A DNA stretch of 64,000 nucleotides from assembly GCA_947069175.1 (NCBI GenBank), contig CAMTDV010000003.1, forward strand, positions 43,615,606 through 43,679,605, written 5' to 3'. Below the pieces are notes generated by a model, which saw nothing but the letters and a program-made list of their open reading frames with translations, was not told the DNA's origin and did no database searches. How positions within the stretch are numbered: the first letter of the stretch is position 1; every line of letters begins with the position of its first letter. This DNA is from Scalesia atractyloides (Eukaryota; Streptophyta; Magnoliopsida; Asterales; Asteraceae). The position numbers and the translations under genes were made by a program. Below are positions 22,101-33,999 of the stretch, one piece after another.

Positions 22101-23341
22101 CCAGTCGCAAAATCTCCTTATAGGTTAGCCCCATCCGAAATGCAAGAGCTGGCCAGTCAACTGCAAGAGCTACTGACAAAGGATTCATACGTCCTAGCTC
22201 ATCGCCCTGGGGTGCACCTGTTCTCTTTGTGAAGAAGAAGGATGGAACGTTTCGCATGTGCATTGATTATAGAGAACTCAACAAGTTAACGGTTAAAAAT
22301 CGCTATCCACTACCTCGCATTGACAACCTTCTAGATCAACTTCAAGGTGCCACCTGCTTTTCAAAAATCGACCTTCGTTCTGGTTATCATCAGCTCAGAG
22401 TGCACGAAGAAGATATCCCAAAAACCGCCTTCCGGAATCGTTATGGTCATTACGAGTTCATGGTCATGCCATTCGGTTTAACCAACGCCCCCGCTGTCTT
22501 CATGGATCTAATGAATAGAGTATGCAAACCCTACCTCGACTGTTTCATCATAGTCTTCATCAACGATATTCTTATCTACTCCAAGTCTAAATACGATCAT
22601 GAGCGACACCTTCGACTCATCCTTACACTCTTAAGGACTGAAAAGCTCTACGCTAAGTTCTCAAAATGTAAATTCTGGTTAGGAGAAGTACAATTCCTTG
22701 GACATGTCGTCAATGACAAGGGAATTCATGTTGATCCCTCAAAAATCAAGGCAGTGCAGGAATGGCAAGCGCCACGTACCCCTACCGAAGTTAGGTCATT
22801 TCTCGGTTTGGCTGGTTACTATCGACGCTTCATTGCCAATTTTTCCCGTTTTGCTATACCGCTCACGGCCTTGACTCATAAAGGAAAACCCTTCATATGG
22901 GGACCTAAGCAAGAGAAGGCCTTCCAAACTCTAAAGCAAAAACTTTGTGACGCACCTATCCTCACACTCCATGAAGGTTGCGATGACTTTGTAGTATATT
23001 GAGACGCATCAGGGCAAGGGCTAGGCTGTGTATTAATGCAAAGAGGAAAAGTAATAGCCTATGCCTCTAGGCAACTCAAGGTTCACGAGAAGAATTACAC
23101 CACCCACGATCTGGAACTTGGAGCCGTTGTGTTCGCTCTCAAGATATGGAGACATTACCTCTACGGTACTAAGTGTGAAATATACACTGACCACAAGAGT
23201 CTCCAACATATCTTCAACCAAAAGGAGTTGAATATGAGGCAACGAAGATGGGTCGAACTTCTCAACGACTACGACTGTGAAATTCGGTATCATCCTGGCA
23301 AGGCAAACGTAGTGGCCGATGCGCTCAGTCGAAAAGGTTAG
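22101..23341 (+). pseudogene. pol: gypsy reverse transcriptase and RNase H, broken (element D)
   Basis: 22229-23002 reads MCIDYRELNKLTVKNRYPLP, GATCFSKIDLRSGYHQLRV and FMVMPFGLTNAPAVF. The catalytic box reads FINDILIYSK where E and the family have FIDD, so the first catalytic Asp of the pair is Asn. A TGA at 23000-23002 replaces the Cys before DASGQG. RNase H continues with KVIAYASRQLKVHEKNYTTH, YTDHKSLQHIFNQKEL and ADALSRKG to a stop at 23339-23341. Both the active site and the frame are lost. Confidence 0.9.
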
Positions 23342-24479
23342 CGAACTCCATTCGTCTTCTCTGTTCGCAAATCATAACCGACATCAAAGATCGAATCAGA
23401 GCAGCTCAACATGTTTCTGTAACAGAAAATGATGTACGCGATGAGCTGTCATGTGGAGCTGAACTCAAAATCGAAACCAAATTCGACGGTATTCTATACT
23501 ATTTAAACCGCATATGGATTCCTGATCGCGATAACCTTCGTGATTTCCTCATGAATGAGGCGCACAAAACACGATACTATGTACACCCAGGAGCCGACAA
23601 GATGTATCAAGACCTACGATACACCTACTGGTGGCCTGACATGAAAAAGGATATCGCTGTTTTTGTCTCCAAGTGCCTTACCTGTTCCAAAGTAAAAGCT
23701 GAACATCAAAAACCTTCAGGACTTCTAGTCCAACCCGAAATACCTGTATGGAAGTGGGAAAACATAACCATGGATTTCATTACCGGGTTACCTCGCACCT
23801 CCAGTGGGTATGACACCATATGGGTAATAATCGATAGTCTTACAAACTCATCTCACTTCATTTCGATTCGCGAGGACTTCAAGAACGAGAAGTTAGCTCG
23901 TATCTACATCAGCGAGATCGTAAGCCGTCATGGTGTACCATTAAGCATCATTTCAGACCGTGGTGGTCGTTTCACTTCACGAACATGGCGAGCCGTACAA
24001 ACCGCCTTGGGTACACGATTAGACCTTAGTACCGCTTTTCATCCTCAAACTGATGGTCAATCTGAACGCACTATCCAAACCCTTGAAGACATGCTGCGAG
24101 CATGTGTCACAGACTTCAAAGGGAATTGGGACGCTCACCTACCACTAGTGGAATTTTCGTACAACAATAGCTGTCATTCAAGTATCGGCATGGCTCCTTT
24201 CGAAGCTTTATATGGTCGTAAGTGCCGATCTCTAGTATGTTGGCACAAAATTGGGAAAGCGCAAATCACCGGTCCAGAATTAATTCAAGAAACAACCGAC
24301 AAGGTCCTTCAAATTCGAAACAATCTTCTAGCGGCTCAAAGTCGTCAAAAGAGTTATGCAGACAAACGACGAAATCCCTTGGAGTTTGACATTGGTGATC
24401 AAGTACTTTTAAAAGTATCACCATGGAAGGGAGTGGTTCGTTTTGGCCCGAAGGGCAAGCTAGCACCACGCTACGTAGG
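23342..24479 (+). pseudogene. pol: gypsy integrase, N-terminal and core part (element D)
   Basis: The zinc-finger region has HKTRYYVHPGADKMYQDL and CLTCSKVKAEHQKPSGLL. The core shows WENITMDFITGLPRTSSGYD, VPLSIISDRGGRFTSRTW and AFHPQTDGQSERTIQTLE, giving D, D and E. The C-terminal part reads PLEFDIGDQVLLKVSPWKGV. It is cut exactly after KLAPRYVG at 24479 by solo LTR F (TSD GTAGG) and resumes at 27298. Confidence 0.9.
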
Positions 24480-24913
24480 TGTCACACCCTCAATTTCCAC
24501 TTGCGGAGTTTTACCGCGAGGCGTGTGAACAAACCAGAATCTGAGACACTAGTAACGTCGAACGACTCTATATGATTTGTTAATACGTTTTCCAAAATCA
24601 TTTGTTTAACCATTCATAGTTAATTTTAGAGTTTGGTTTCAATGTTTAGCGGAAGCATTAGTTTTTAAAGTTGAGCGGAAGCATAAAAATAAAGTAAAGG
24701 AACGGGCGCCAACACAAACGCCAAAACTAAAGAAAAACCCAAATAAATGTTTGTAAATGAGACTCGATAAAAAGATGTCTTGATCAATGCAAGTGAGTTC
24801 ACCTAGAGCTCCTAGCGTCCTGAGAAACATGTAAAGAAACAAATGTCAACATTAAAGAAGAGTGAGTTCACAGGTTTTCATAAGTTCATTTGTTCGGTCA
24901 TAAGTTTGTTTCC

Positions 24914-25125
24914 CCGGTTATCCCTAACCCGGGATAACGATTTAGTTCCATTATTCCCAACCCGGAATAATACTGATGGTTCCATTATTCCTTACCCTGA
25001 ATAATAATGATGTTCCATTATTCCTAACCCGGAATAATAACGTTGTTGGTTCCATTATCCCTAACCCGGAATAATATTGTTGTTGGTTCCATTATCCCTA
25101 ACCCGGAATAATATTGTTGATTCGT
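24914..25125. repeat. palindromic minisatellite in F
   Basis: About six units of 34-39 bp with the core GTTCCATTATTCCTAACCCG followed by GAATAAT. Each unit is itself an inverted repeat (ATTATTCC...GGAATAAT), so the array can form a row of hairpins. Copies differ at a few bases. Confidence 0.85.
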
Positions 25126-26001
25126 AATTAAGTTCAATGTTAATATATATAGGTAGCTAGCCTAAAGTTATGTCACGTAAGTGTTCGCGATCGAAGCTGA
25201 CTGTTGTGCCTCCGTGTTGCCAGGCCTATCACTGACCATGGCGAAGTTAGGCCAAATTAATCACCCGTTGACCATACCCGGTCGGCTAGCGCGACTAGCT
25301 CGGGTGGGGCTTGTCGGGCCCAGTAGTACTACTTATAATTCCCCGCTATCTAACCCAATACTAACGATTCGAGAGATTGTCGAGGACTTGTGTGATATAG
25401 CTGCTTAGTGACCATAACGTACATTAACATTAACTTAGTTACCGAATAGTTTAATGACGTTAATTTCGTATAACGTAAAGAGATAGAGTTGTAGAGTGTA
25501 TACATGTTTCTCCCCCTGTTGTTTAAAACCGGATAAAATTAGGGGCCGTGAACTCACCTTTAGTTGCTCGGTTAGTGTAACAAAGATGTAGCAAATGATG
25601 GGACCGCTAATTGCGTCCTAACAAGTCAATTGATTAGAGTTAGTGTGTGAACACACTGATACAAACCCTACACGTAATTAACACACAATGCGGTACACAC
25701 AATAACAAATCCTAACACTCAATCATGCATGCAAGTATCATCATACCAACCTAGTGATCAAAACAATTTATCATGAACACAATCCAACCCATGCAACACT
25801 TTGGTACACACAATCGCAAGTTATCAAGTGTCAGCTTATATACTCATAATTAGGCTGTTTTCGAGGATTTTTATAAAATAGTTCCAAGGTTCCAAAAATT
25901 CCAATTATTTTACAGAAGGTGAAAACTATACTATAGAATTTTATATAAATTTTTCAAGTCCTAACACTTTACCAATTATTCATAAATATTAATATACTAG
26001 G

Positions 26002-26033
26002 CTGCAGTCAGATTCGTCGCTTTCTGACTGCAG
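26002..26033. repeat. short inverted repeat in F
   Basis: CTGCAGTCAGA and its reverse complement TCTGACTGCAG are separated by 10 bases. A second, shorter hairpin (TACAGCCA...TGGCTGTA) lies near 26346-26370. No function can be assigned. Confidence 0.6.
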
Positions 26034-27297
26034 TCCACGGGAGAATTTATTTAAAAATCACCGTTCGTACAATTAACAAAATTCCAGTGGGAGTTTCCCG
26101 GAAATTTCCATATCTAGTTGCTATACAATTTTCATGATTCGAATTTCTACAGATTATTAGATCCGATTCAATAAACAACTAAGAAATTTTCAGCATTTTC
26201 ACAGCTTCAGTTACTGCACTTAATTTGCCACTTAAAAATACCAAACGACTTCAGAAAAATATGAATCCAGCGCCTTTAGAAGCTTTTTTCAAAAATCTAC
26301 GTTTTAGACTTCAGAAAATCCGTTTTTCGATAAATAATAACCAAGTTACAGCCAGTTGAAGTTGGCTGTAAGCACCATTCAGCATCCTGATTTCAGCATT
26401 TTATCGCAATATAACACGCTTAAGCAATCGATATGTCAAATATAAACGATCAAGAACAGATTTTACCAATCATATATCATCATATACATCATACCCAAGC
26501 AAACCCTAATCATAATATATGGTTTTTATCACACAAAACGCAGCCTAATGATTCTCGATTCTAACTAATAATCATAATCGCTAAACTTGCAAAATCAATC
26601 GAACTAACATCATAACACTTTCTACCATTACATACAAACATGATCCATAGTTCATAAACCCTAGTATGATTTGTGAAATAACATAAAACTCTAACCTTTA
26701 ACAATGGAGACCAAGGAACCGGGAACTAGATGGGAACCGATTCGAATGTTGAAGCTAGTTTGCGACCGAGAGGGAGAATGGGCAAGCTGCTGTCGTGACC
26801 GAGAGAAAGGAAAAGGAGAAGGCTGCCGTCGACTTGTTTCTTGATTAGGGTTTGTGTGTGTTTACAATTCTCATGCATGTTATCTATTTATAGTGTAAGG
26901 GAGGAAAGCAAAGAGGAATGGTTGGGCGATTAGCTTGCGGCCGCAAAGGGTTTGGGTGGGTCGGTTTGGGTTTAAAACTTGATCCCCAAGTTTTGGTTAA
27001 CTCCTTGAGTCGCAAGGAAATGAGGTCGGCTCGTGTCGCGGCTCGGTTTGATTTGTCTATATATTTACTATATATATATATTTTATAACTAAAACAAATC
27101 ACGAAATCGGAACATCACCTAATAACTCACCAATCTTATAAACGTTTAATACACATAGCACGTAATTCATTTGATAAGTTCACGAAGTTATCGTGATTAT
27201 TTCGAGCGTGCAATTTAAGTCTCCGAATCAATTTAGCGTAGGAACGAATAACCGTGAGGCGTTTAAGATGTCTGAAAAACCGGGATGTCACAGTAGG

Positions 27298-27643
27298 ACC
27301 TTTCAAGATACTCGAAAGAGTAGGTCCTGTAGCATACAAGCTTGACCTACCAGAAGAACTCAACAGAATTCATCTCACATTTCACGTATCAAACTTGAAA
27401 AAGTGCCTCGCCGATGAAAATCTCCATATTCCTCTAGAAGACATTCAAGTTGATGAATCGATGCACTCCGTTGAAAGACCGGTAGAAATCATGGACTTCG
27501 GAGAGAAGCGTTTAAGGCGAAGTCGTATTCCAATTGTCAAGGTACGTTGGGAGTCGAAACGAGGACCCGAGTTTACTTGGGAACGTGAAGACTCAATGTG
27601 CAAAAAATACCCGCATCTTTTTCCAGTTACCACTACTACTTAA
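27298..27643 (+). pseudogene. pol: integrase C-terminus and chromodomain (element D, after F)
   Basis: Continues the integrase cut at 24479: PFKILERVGPVAYKLDLPEE and HLTFHVSNLKKCL, then FGEKRLRRSRIPIVKVRWES and PEFTWEREDSM ending KYPHLFPVTTTT. The last part is the chromodomain-like tail of plant chromoviruses, which in the family directs integration to particular chromatin. The purine tract follows at 27663-27677. Confidence 0.88.
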
Positions 27644-27662
27644 ATTTCAGGACTAAATTCCT

Positions 27663-27677
27663 AAAAGTAGGGGATAC
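27663..27677 (+). other. polypurine tract of D
   Basis: AAAAGTAGGGGATAC directly abuts the 3' LTR, as in E at 45006-45020. Confidence 0.85.
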
Positions 27678-27861
27678 TATAACATTCGTCGAAAAAACGG
27701 GTTTTCCAAACCCGCTTCGTTTAATAATCAAGTATTCACTTATAAGATATCGTTGCGTATTTATTGTTCAGATTATTTTAAATAGTACATAATTAATAAA
27801 CATTTTAGAATTTAAAAAACCATAATTGATAAATAATAATAATAAGTGAATAAAAAATAAA

Positions 27862-27937
27862 ATGGAGCTGCCGGGTCTCGAACCCGGGTCTCCCACAAAC
27901 ACAAACACACACCACACCACTCCACCACACACTTCAC
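27862..27937 (-). other. antisense tRNA-Ser/Leu-like module (D 3' LTR)
   Basis: Same module as at 17123-17200. Here the T arm is perfect: stem CCGGG, loop TTCGAGA, stem CCCGG. The A-box equivalent has one change (TGGTGGAGTGG). Confidence 0.65.
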
Positions 27938-28659
27938 TTGTGATAAACACTGAATCAAATAACACTTAAAGTAAAACCCGAAAAATCAAAACCGGAAATC
28001 AGCGCGCCCAGAACTCGCAGTCGCCGGAAAAACCGAGATATCCGCAATTTTGGCTATTTCCTTTTGACTAAAACGCGTTAACTGATTTCGACATCAGTTA
28101 TAACCGATGTCTAACCATCAATTTCAGTCATAACCGTCGGAGACCTTTGACCGTGAATCATGACCCAAATTCGAACCCAATTCAGCCTGTTCTTCCTTAT
28201 AAATACCCACTCAAACTTCCTGTAAACCTTTCGCTTAGAACCGCACTCTCTTTCGAAGCTTTATTCCTTCCAAAGCTCGTCGCCGGAGATTTTCATTTTC
28301 GCCGGAATCGCTGATCAGAAAACCGCATTCGCTCTTCAGACGGTATAATTGTCTAAACCTTATTGCTATCTCTTGATTAATAATCTAATTGCTCAACGCA
28401 ATAATCGAAACTGTTAAAACAGTTCACTCAGCCGGAAATCGCAAATTAGAGTCGACGAACACTTGCCGGAAATCTGAAGAAAACTCTTTGTTTGGTATAT
28501 CTTATTCTTTAATCTTTATTTTTCCTATTCCATTTCAATCGAGTATAATTTTGTTGGTCGATTAAGCAGAAACAGTCGTTTTCACTGTTCTGTGTTCTCT
28601 TAGTGAAGAAGACGAAGACAAAATGGTATATTAATGTAATTAAAATCGAGTATTTAACC

Positions 28660-29072
28660 GGGTTAGACACACAGTCCAGCGGTGGACTGTGTGCAAATAC
28701 AAAACACACGTCCCGGGTTCGAATCGCACATGTTACCGACTTTCAGAAATAAAACCAATATTTTTAAAACCTAATCAGATCAAGTCACAGTATATACATA
28801 AGAGAAATATAATCCAGTAGTTAAACAGATTAGACACACAGCCCAACTGGTTGGGCTGTGCGCACTCGAACCGAAGGTCCCGAGTTCGCTCCGGGTCTCT
28901 GCAACCGGTTCGGCCATATTAAATCATTTTTAATAAAAACTAAATAAGGTTAAAGTTAATTAGTATATATATATAATTAAAACAGAGACTATTTCAGGTT
29001 AGACACGTAGCTAAGTTGGTATAGCTGCGTGCACGTATACGAGAGGTCCCGAGTTCGAACCTCACTAGCGGC
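28660..29072 (+). other. array of three tRNA-like modules (D 3' LTR)
   Basis: Modules at 28660-28735, 28828-28902 and 28997-29072, copies of those in the 5' LTR. The first keeps CCCGGGTTCGAATC. The second keeps the 11-bp hairpin CACAGCCCAAC/GTTGGGCTGTG but has lost one base in its B box. The third has changes in its A box (TAGCTAAGTTGG). All lie downstream of the TATA box at 28199. Confidence 0.7.
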
Positions 29073-30082
29073 ATAGAATAAACACAGTCTGACCGGTCAA
29101 GACCCGGTCAAACCTGACAAAAGTCAACCCTTTTAATTTATTTTTATTTATTTATTTAATTGGAAAATTAATTAAAAATACTTAAAAATAGGTTTTTTTT
29201 TAAGTTAGAAAATTTCCTTAAACTCACAAAAATAAATCTAAAAATCCCATTAAGAGCACTAATTAAAAATATTAATCTCAAATAAAATTTATTTATTTAT
29301 CGAATCATTTCGTTATTATCTAGGTTAGTTTTTCCCTCGTCGATTGAATCATAAATTCGTGAGCATTCATCGTCATCAAAGAACGCACCCACTGTGAGTG
29401 AATCTCTACCAATTCCCTGTTTTAATCATGTTTTGGGGTGTATTATATGTCGTACAATTATTTTATTTTATTTAAACACTTGTGCATACATCATATCCGT
29501 GATCAAATGTGCATCAAATGTTGTGTGAATTATATGTAGATTGGATTTATCATTTTCAGTGCACGCATTTCATTAGGCCCATCAGTTCCCCGTGGGATAC
29601 GGGTTGAGCATCAGGAGCCACATTAGATCGGCTCCGTTTGATTGAGCCTTGATCTCCCATACATCATCATTCATGTCATATACTCATCCAAAGTGGTTTG
29701 TGCTTGTTTATCTATATATGTTTGCTCACATGTGATTATTGCACGAATTTTCTTTATTAAATAAAACAAGAAATTAGTAAAAATGTTTTATCAAGGTTCA
29801 CTCGCCAACTTTTGTTGACCCAAAATTCTCCCCGTTTTACACATGATACAGGTGATCCAGCTTAGACAGGAAACACTTAGGAAGGCCTAGAAGAATAAAC
29901 AAGTTTATGCTTTGGAATAATTATGTAGTTTCATTTTCTTGTAATTGTATGAATTTTGTTTTAGATATTTAAGTTTGTAATTTGAATTTAATAAATATGA
30001 AACATCTTAGTAAACATCATGAGCTTTGGTGATAACCCAATTATGCCCTGACTTTTATTCCGCTGCGGGTCAGGGTGTGACA

Positions 30083-30633
30083 ATTTAGCCATCCGTAACC
30101 AATATTTGGTATACCAGGGAGTATGCCCGGACATTGTCGAGCTCTCGGTTCGTTAAAAGGTCACTCAGAGGTATAAATTAACATGTTGACACTTTTAACC
30201 CCTCCATTATCCATCGTAATTATGGATTTGATCTCTCTCGTCCAACAAATGGGACATAAGAGAGTTAGGACTTTGTAAAGGATCACTCAGAGGCTCATTA
30301 TAAGCATGTTGACTTCAATGTCACTCAGAGGCTGGGCATGTTGACACAATGGTCACTCAGAGGCCAAGTCTTAGCATGTTGACACTAATGGTCACTCAGA
30401 GGCTATGTTTTAAGCATGTTGACACCAATGGTCACTCAGAGGCTATGTTTTAAGCATGTTGACACTAATGGTCACTCAGAGGGTTGGTTTATGCATGTTG
30501 ACGTCAGAAGATCACTCAAAGACTTAGTTTGAGCATGTTGACGCTTTTGGTCCCTATTAGTCTTTAATAGACTTAAAATAAAAATATGACATGTGTTACT
30601 ATATTATTGGACACGATTTTACAGGGTGTTACA
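30083..30633 (-). repeat. 3' LTR of C, segment 2
   Basis: Begins with the D target duplication ATTTA and continues the LTR cut at 16945. It matches 50445-50995 and ends GGGTGTTACA. Confidence 0.92.
30278..30548. repeat. TCACTCAGAGG minisatellite (C 3' LTR)
   Basis: About seven units of 30-45 bp combining GGTCACTCAGAGGC with GCATGTTGACA. The same array is in the 5' LTR at 50640-50905, with unit-to-unit changes. Confidence 0.85.
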
Positions 30634-30650
30634 TCCTCACCACCTTAAAA
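30634..30650 (-). other. polypurine tract of C
   Basis: On the minus strand TTTTAAGGTGGTGAGGA leads directly into the LTR start TGTAACACCC. Confidence 0.7.
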
Positions 30651-30663
30651 GAAATCTCGACCT

Positions 30664-31718
30664 CGAGATTTTATTCAAAAAGATGGGGGTACTTTTGTCG
30701 CATAGTGGACTAAACCTCCCATGTAAACTCGGGACATCTAAGGGCATCCCATTTAACCTTTACTATAGGTATCAATTTCCTTAGGAGCTTCTTGACCTGT
30801 CGATACTTGATCGAAATTGGTTTCTCAAAGAACCTCAGGTTTTCATCTATTCACACATCCTTGTGCGACATTGCTAGCGACTCATCGGCTAGACATTTCT
30901 TAAGGTTACTGATGTGGAACACATCATGAATTCCACTTAGCTCCTCGGGTAGCCTAAGCTTATTCGATCACCTTGAATGGTCCAATATATCTCGGGCTTA
31001 ACTTTCCCTTCTTTCCGAAGTGCATCACACCTTTCCATGGTGATACCTTCAATAATACTTTGTCCCCTATTTGGAACTTAAGCGGTTTTCACCTCTTGTC
31101 TGCATAAATTTTCGTCCTATCACGGGCAGCTTTGAGACGATCACGAATTTGTATAATCTTATTCGTGGTCTCCGGGATGATCTCTAGTCCTGATAGTTGG
31201 GCTTCCTCAACTTCTGCCCAGCATACGGGCGTTCGACATTTTCTCCCATACATGGCCTCATAAGGAGCAGCCTTGATACTTGTATGATAACTATTATTAT
31301 AGGAGAATTCTATTAGGGTAAGTGGTCTTCCGAACTTCCACCTTAATCAATCACACATGCCCTAAGCATATCTTCCAATGTGTGGATAGTACGCTCACTT
31401 TGACCATCAGTCTGCGGATGGTAGGCCATACTAAAGTTTAATCTTGTGCCTAAGGATTGTTACAAACATTTCCAAAAATGAGATGTATATCTAGTATCTC
31501 TATCAGATACAATAGATACTGGCACATCATGTAGGGACACACATGTACAACTAAGCCAATTTGTCAGAATTATACGTTTCTTTGATTTGCAAGAAATGTG
31601 CTGACTTAGTCAGCCTATCCACAATGACCCAAATAGTGTCATTTCCACTTTTGGTCTTAGGTAACTTGGTAATCAAGTCCATAGTTACCATTTCCCATTT
31701 CCATGTGGGAATTTCCAA
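30664..31718 (-). pseudogene. pol: integrase core and chromodomain, heavily decayed (element C)
   Basis: No long frame survives, but minus-strand pieces are recognisable. VPVSIVSDRDTRYTSHFW and AYHPQTDGQSERTIHTLEDM (about 31540-31380) hold the second Asp and the Glu of the integrase triad. RKLIPIVKVKWDAL and CPEFTWEV, a TAG stop, then MRQKYPHLFE (about 30780-30664) are the chromodomain-like tail. Multiple stops and frameshifts. Confidence 0.8.
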
Positions 31719-32669
31719 TTATTGTAGAAGTCCTGACGGCTTCTGATGTTCGGCCTTAAGTTGTGAACACGTTAGACACTTAGCTACAAAAGTGGTTATG
31801 GATTTCTTCAGACCTATCCACCAATAGTTCTTTTTCAAATCTTGATACATCTTGTCACCACCCGGGTGAACTGAGCATCTTGAATTATGTGCTTCATGGA
31901 GGATTAGATCTCTAAGTCCTCCAAAAATTGGAACCCAGATTCTATCATTAAAACTAAGGATTCCATCCTTTCCAGGCGCTAACTGATCAACAGTTCCGCC
32001 TAATCCTTCATTAGGAGCATTAGCCTCTAATAGTGCTTGCTTTTGCGCATCTAATAGCTTTTCATTTAAGCTATTTCTGAGCTCAATGCTCTTGGCGTTA
32101 ATCCTTATAGGCTTAACCCGTTCCTTGCGACTCAATGCATCAGCAACTACATTTGCCTTGCCCGGATGGTAGCGAATTTCGCAATCATAATCATTAAGTG
32201 TTTCCATCCAACGAAGCTGTCGCTTGTTCAATTCTTTCTGATTGAACAGGTGTTGGAGTCTCTTATGGTTAGTGTATATAATACACTTTGTGCTATACAA
32301 GTAATGTCTCCATAACTTAAGTGCAAATACAACGACAACCAATTCTAAGTCATGGGTGGTGTAATTCCTTTCGTGCACCTTTAATTGTCGTGATACAGAG
32401 GCAATTACTTTGCCTTTTTGCATTAGTACACAGTCCATGCCAGTGTGCGATGCATCATAGTAAACAATAAAGACTTCAATACCCTCAGGTAGGGATAACA
32501 TAGGAGCATTGCTCAACTTATGTTTCAGAATCTTAAAAGATTCTTGTTGTTTTGGACCCCAAATGAGCTTAACATTTTTACGGGCCAGGGTAGTTAAAGG
32601 AGTGGCTATCCTTGAAAAGTTTTCGATGAACCTTCTATAGTAACCAGCTAATCGTAAGAAGCTATGCAT
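31719..32669 (-). pseudogene. pol: RT end, RNase H and integrase zinc finger (element C)
   Basis: A 316-residue frame. It begins HSFLRLAGYYRRFIENFSRI, the RT connection region. RNase H has YYDASHTGMDCVLMQKGKVI and YTTHDLELVVVVFALKLWRH, then ADALSRKER. It ends with the HHCC finger HEAHNSRCSVHPGGDKMYQD and CLTCSQLKAEHQKPSGL. The integrase core follows in decayed form. Confidence 0.9.
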
Positions 32670-33127
32670 TTCTGATGGGGTTTTGGGTACTTACCAATTC
32701 ATTATGGCCTCAATTTTGGCGGGATCCACTTGGATACAATGCTCACTTACAATATGTCCAAGGAATTATACTTCTCTAAGCCAAAACTCACACTTAGAGA
32801 ACTTAGCATAAAGCTTCTCTTGCCTTAGCAGTTCTAAGATGCACCGAAGATGTTTCTCGTGATTAACTTGATTACGAGAGTAGATAAGTATGTCGTCTAT
32901 GAAGACAGTGACAAACTTATCCAAATGTGGTTGCAGACTCTATTCATGAGATCCATGAATGCTGCAGGTGCATTTGTGAGCCCAAAGGGCATTACCAAAA
33001 ATTCATAGTGACCATAACAGGTCTTGAAGGCAGTCTTAGGAACATCCTCACTCCTAACCTTTAGCTGATGATATCCAGATCTTAGATCAATCTCGGAGAA
33101 ATAACTAGCACCTTGAAGTTGGTCGAA
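32670..33127 (-). pseudogene. pol: reverse transcriptase core, decayed (element C)
   Basis: No long frame. The catalytic segment DKFVTVFIDDILIYSR is readable on the minus strand near 32920-32875, and the upstream MPFGLTN-type region near 32990. It links the frames at 33128-33763 and 31719-32669. Confidence 0.78.
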
Positions 33128-33920
33128 TCAATCGTCGATCCTGGGTAATGGGTAACTGTTCTTGATTGTTATCTTGTTCAATTCGCGGTAGTCAATGCAC
33201 ATCCGCATTGAACCATCCTTTTTCTTAACGAAAAGAATTGGAGCACCCCAGGGCGAGGAACTTGGCTGAATAAAGCCTTTCTCTAAGAGTTTATCTAATT
33301 GCGTCCTTAACTCCTTCATTTCCGTTGGTGCTAATCGGTATGGAGCTCTAGCTACGGGTGCTGATCCAGGTAGGATGTCAATCTTAAACTCTACTTGTCT
33401 ATCTGGAGGTAGACCTGGTAGTTCTTCGGGAAAGACATCAGAATACTCCGAAATAACTGGAAGGTCTTGGATATTCAGCTTAGGTTCGTTGATAGTGACT
33501 TGTGCCATGTAAATGACACAATCTTTCCTTAAACACTTAGATGCTTTAAATAACGACACTTTGTCTGGCAATCCATAGTGTGAACATCCAATGATGGTGA
33601 TCATTTCACCAGATGGGTTTTTAATTTCGATGAGTTTCTTATCACAGGCTATGCGGGCTTGGTTATGGGATAACCAATCTATGCCTAAAACTACATCAAA
33701 CACCGCCAATTTCATTCGCAAAAGAGAGATAGGAACGGATTGATTCTTAATGAAATAGAGCATCCATCATGAATGGAAGATGCTATTTCTAAAGTTCCAT
33801 CAGCAACTTCTATTTCATATGTTTTGTCAAGAATTCTTATGGGTAAGTTTAATAGTTTACTAAACTTATGATCAACAAAAGATTTATCTGCACCTAAATC
33901 GAAAAGAACTCTAGCATATA
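33128..33920 (-). pseudogene. pol: protease and N-terminal RT (element C)
   Basis: The protease active site reads DLGADKSFVDHKF at about 33905-33865, where the family has DSG or DTG; the Ser/Thr to Leu change would remove activity. MKLAVFDVVLGIDWLSHNQA follows. From 33763 the frame is open to 33128: ISEYSDVFPEELPGLPPDRQ, FIQPSSSPWGAPILFVKKKD and MCIDYRELNKITIKNSYPLP. Confidence 0.87.
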
Positions 33921-33999
33921 CATCATTGATGAGGAAAGTGCCTGTTATGACGTTGTTGTCATTAACGCCTCCCTAGCATTTATTTGGAAAGCACGAGCA

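Larger units (their letters stand above)
24480..27292 (-). mobile_element. solo LTR F (gypsy type)
   Basis: 2.8 kb with no gag-pol. It is flanked by the 5-bp duplication GTAGG (24475-24479, 27293-27297). Read on the minus strand it begins TGTGACATCCCGG and ends GAGGGTGTGACA, like the LTR ends of C, D and E. A minus-strand TATA box TATAAATAG lies at 26892-26884. Its start sequence is not repeated internally, so it is a single LTR left by recombination between two LTRs. The only longer frames (for example 25181-25408) have no domain. Confidence 0.87.
16946..30082 (+). mobile_element. Ty3/gypsy chromovirus element D, holding solo LTR F
   Basis: The LTRs 16946-19346 and 27678-30082 are close copies. 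The 5-bp duplication ATTTA flanks the element (16941-16945, 30083-30087) and lies within the 3' LTR of C. A primer site follows the 5' LTR and a purine tract precedes the 3' LTR. Gag-pol of the same family as E runs on the plus strand between them, interrupted by F at 24480-27292. Without F the element is about 10.3 kb. Confidence 0.95.
27678..30082 (+). repeat. 3' LTR of D
   Basis: 2.4 kb, close copy of 16946-19346. The first dinucleotide is mutated to TA. It keeps an apparently intact TATA box TATAAATAC at 28199-28207. It contains four tRNA-like modules. The end GGGTGTGACA (30082) is followed by the target duplication ATTTA. Confidence 0.93.

Noticed and set aside
24914..25125. CRISPR-like array
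   Set aside because: Units are back to back with no unique spacers; the context is a plant LTR. The same holds for the arrays at 9000, 30278 and 35445.
24480..27292. F as a complete non-autonomous element (LARD) with two LTRs
   Set aside because: The start sequence occurs only once; no primer site or purine tract is seen inside. A solo LTR fits better.
27136..27363. Minus-strand frame over the right end of F
   Set aside because: It crosses the F/D boundary and so cannot be an ancestral gene.
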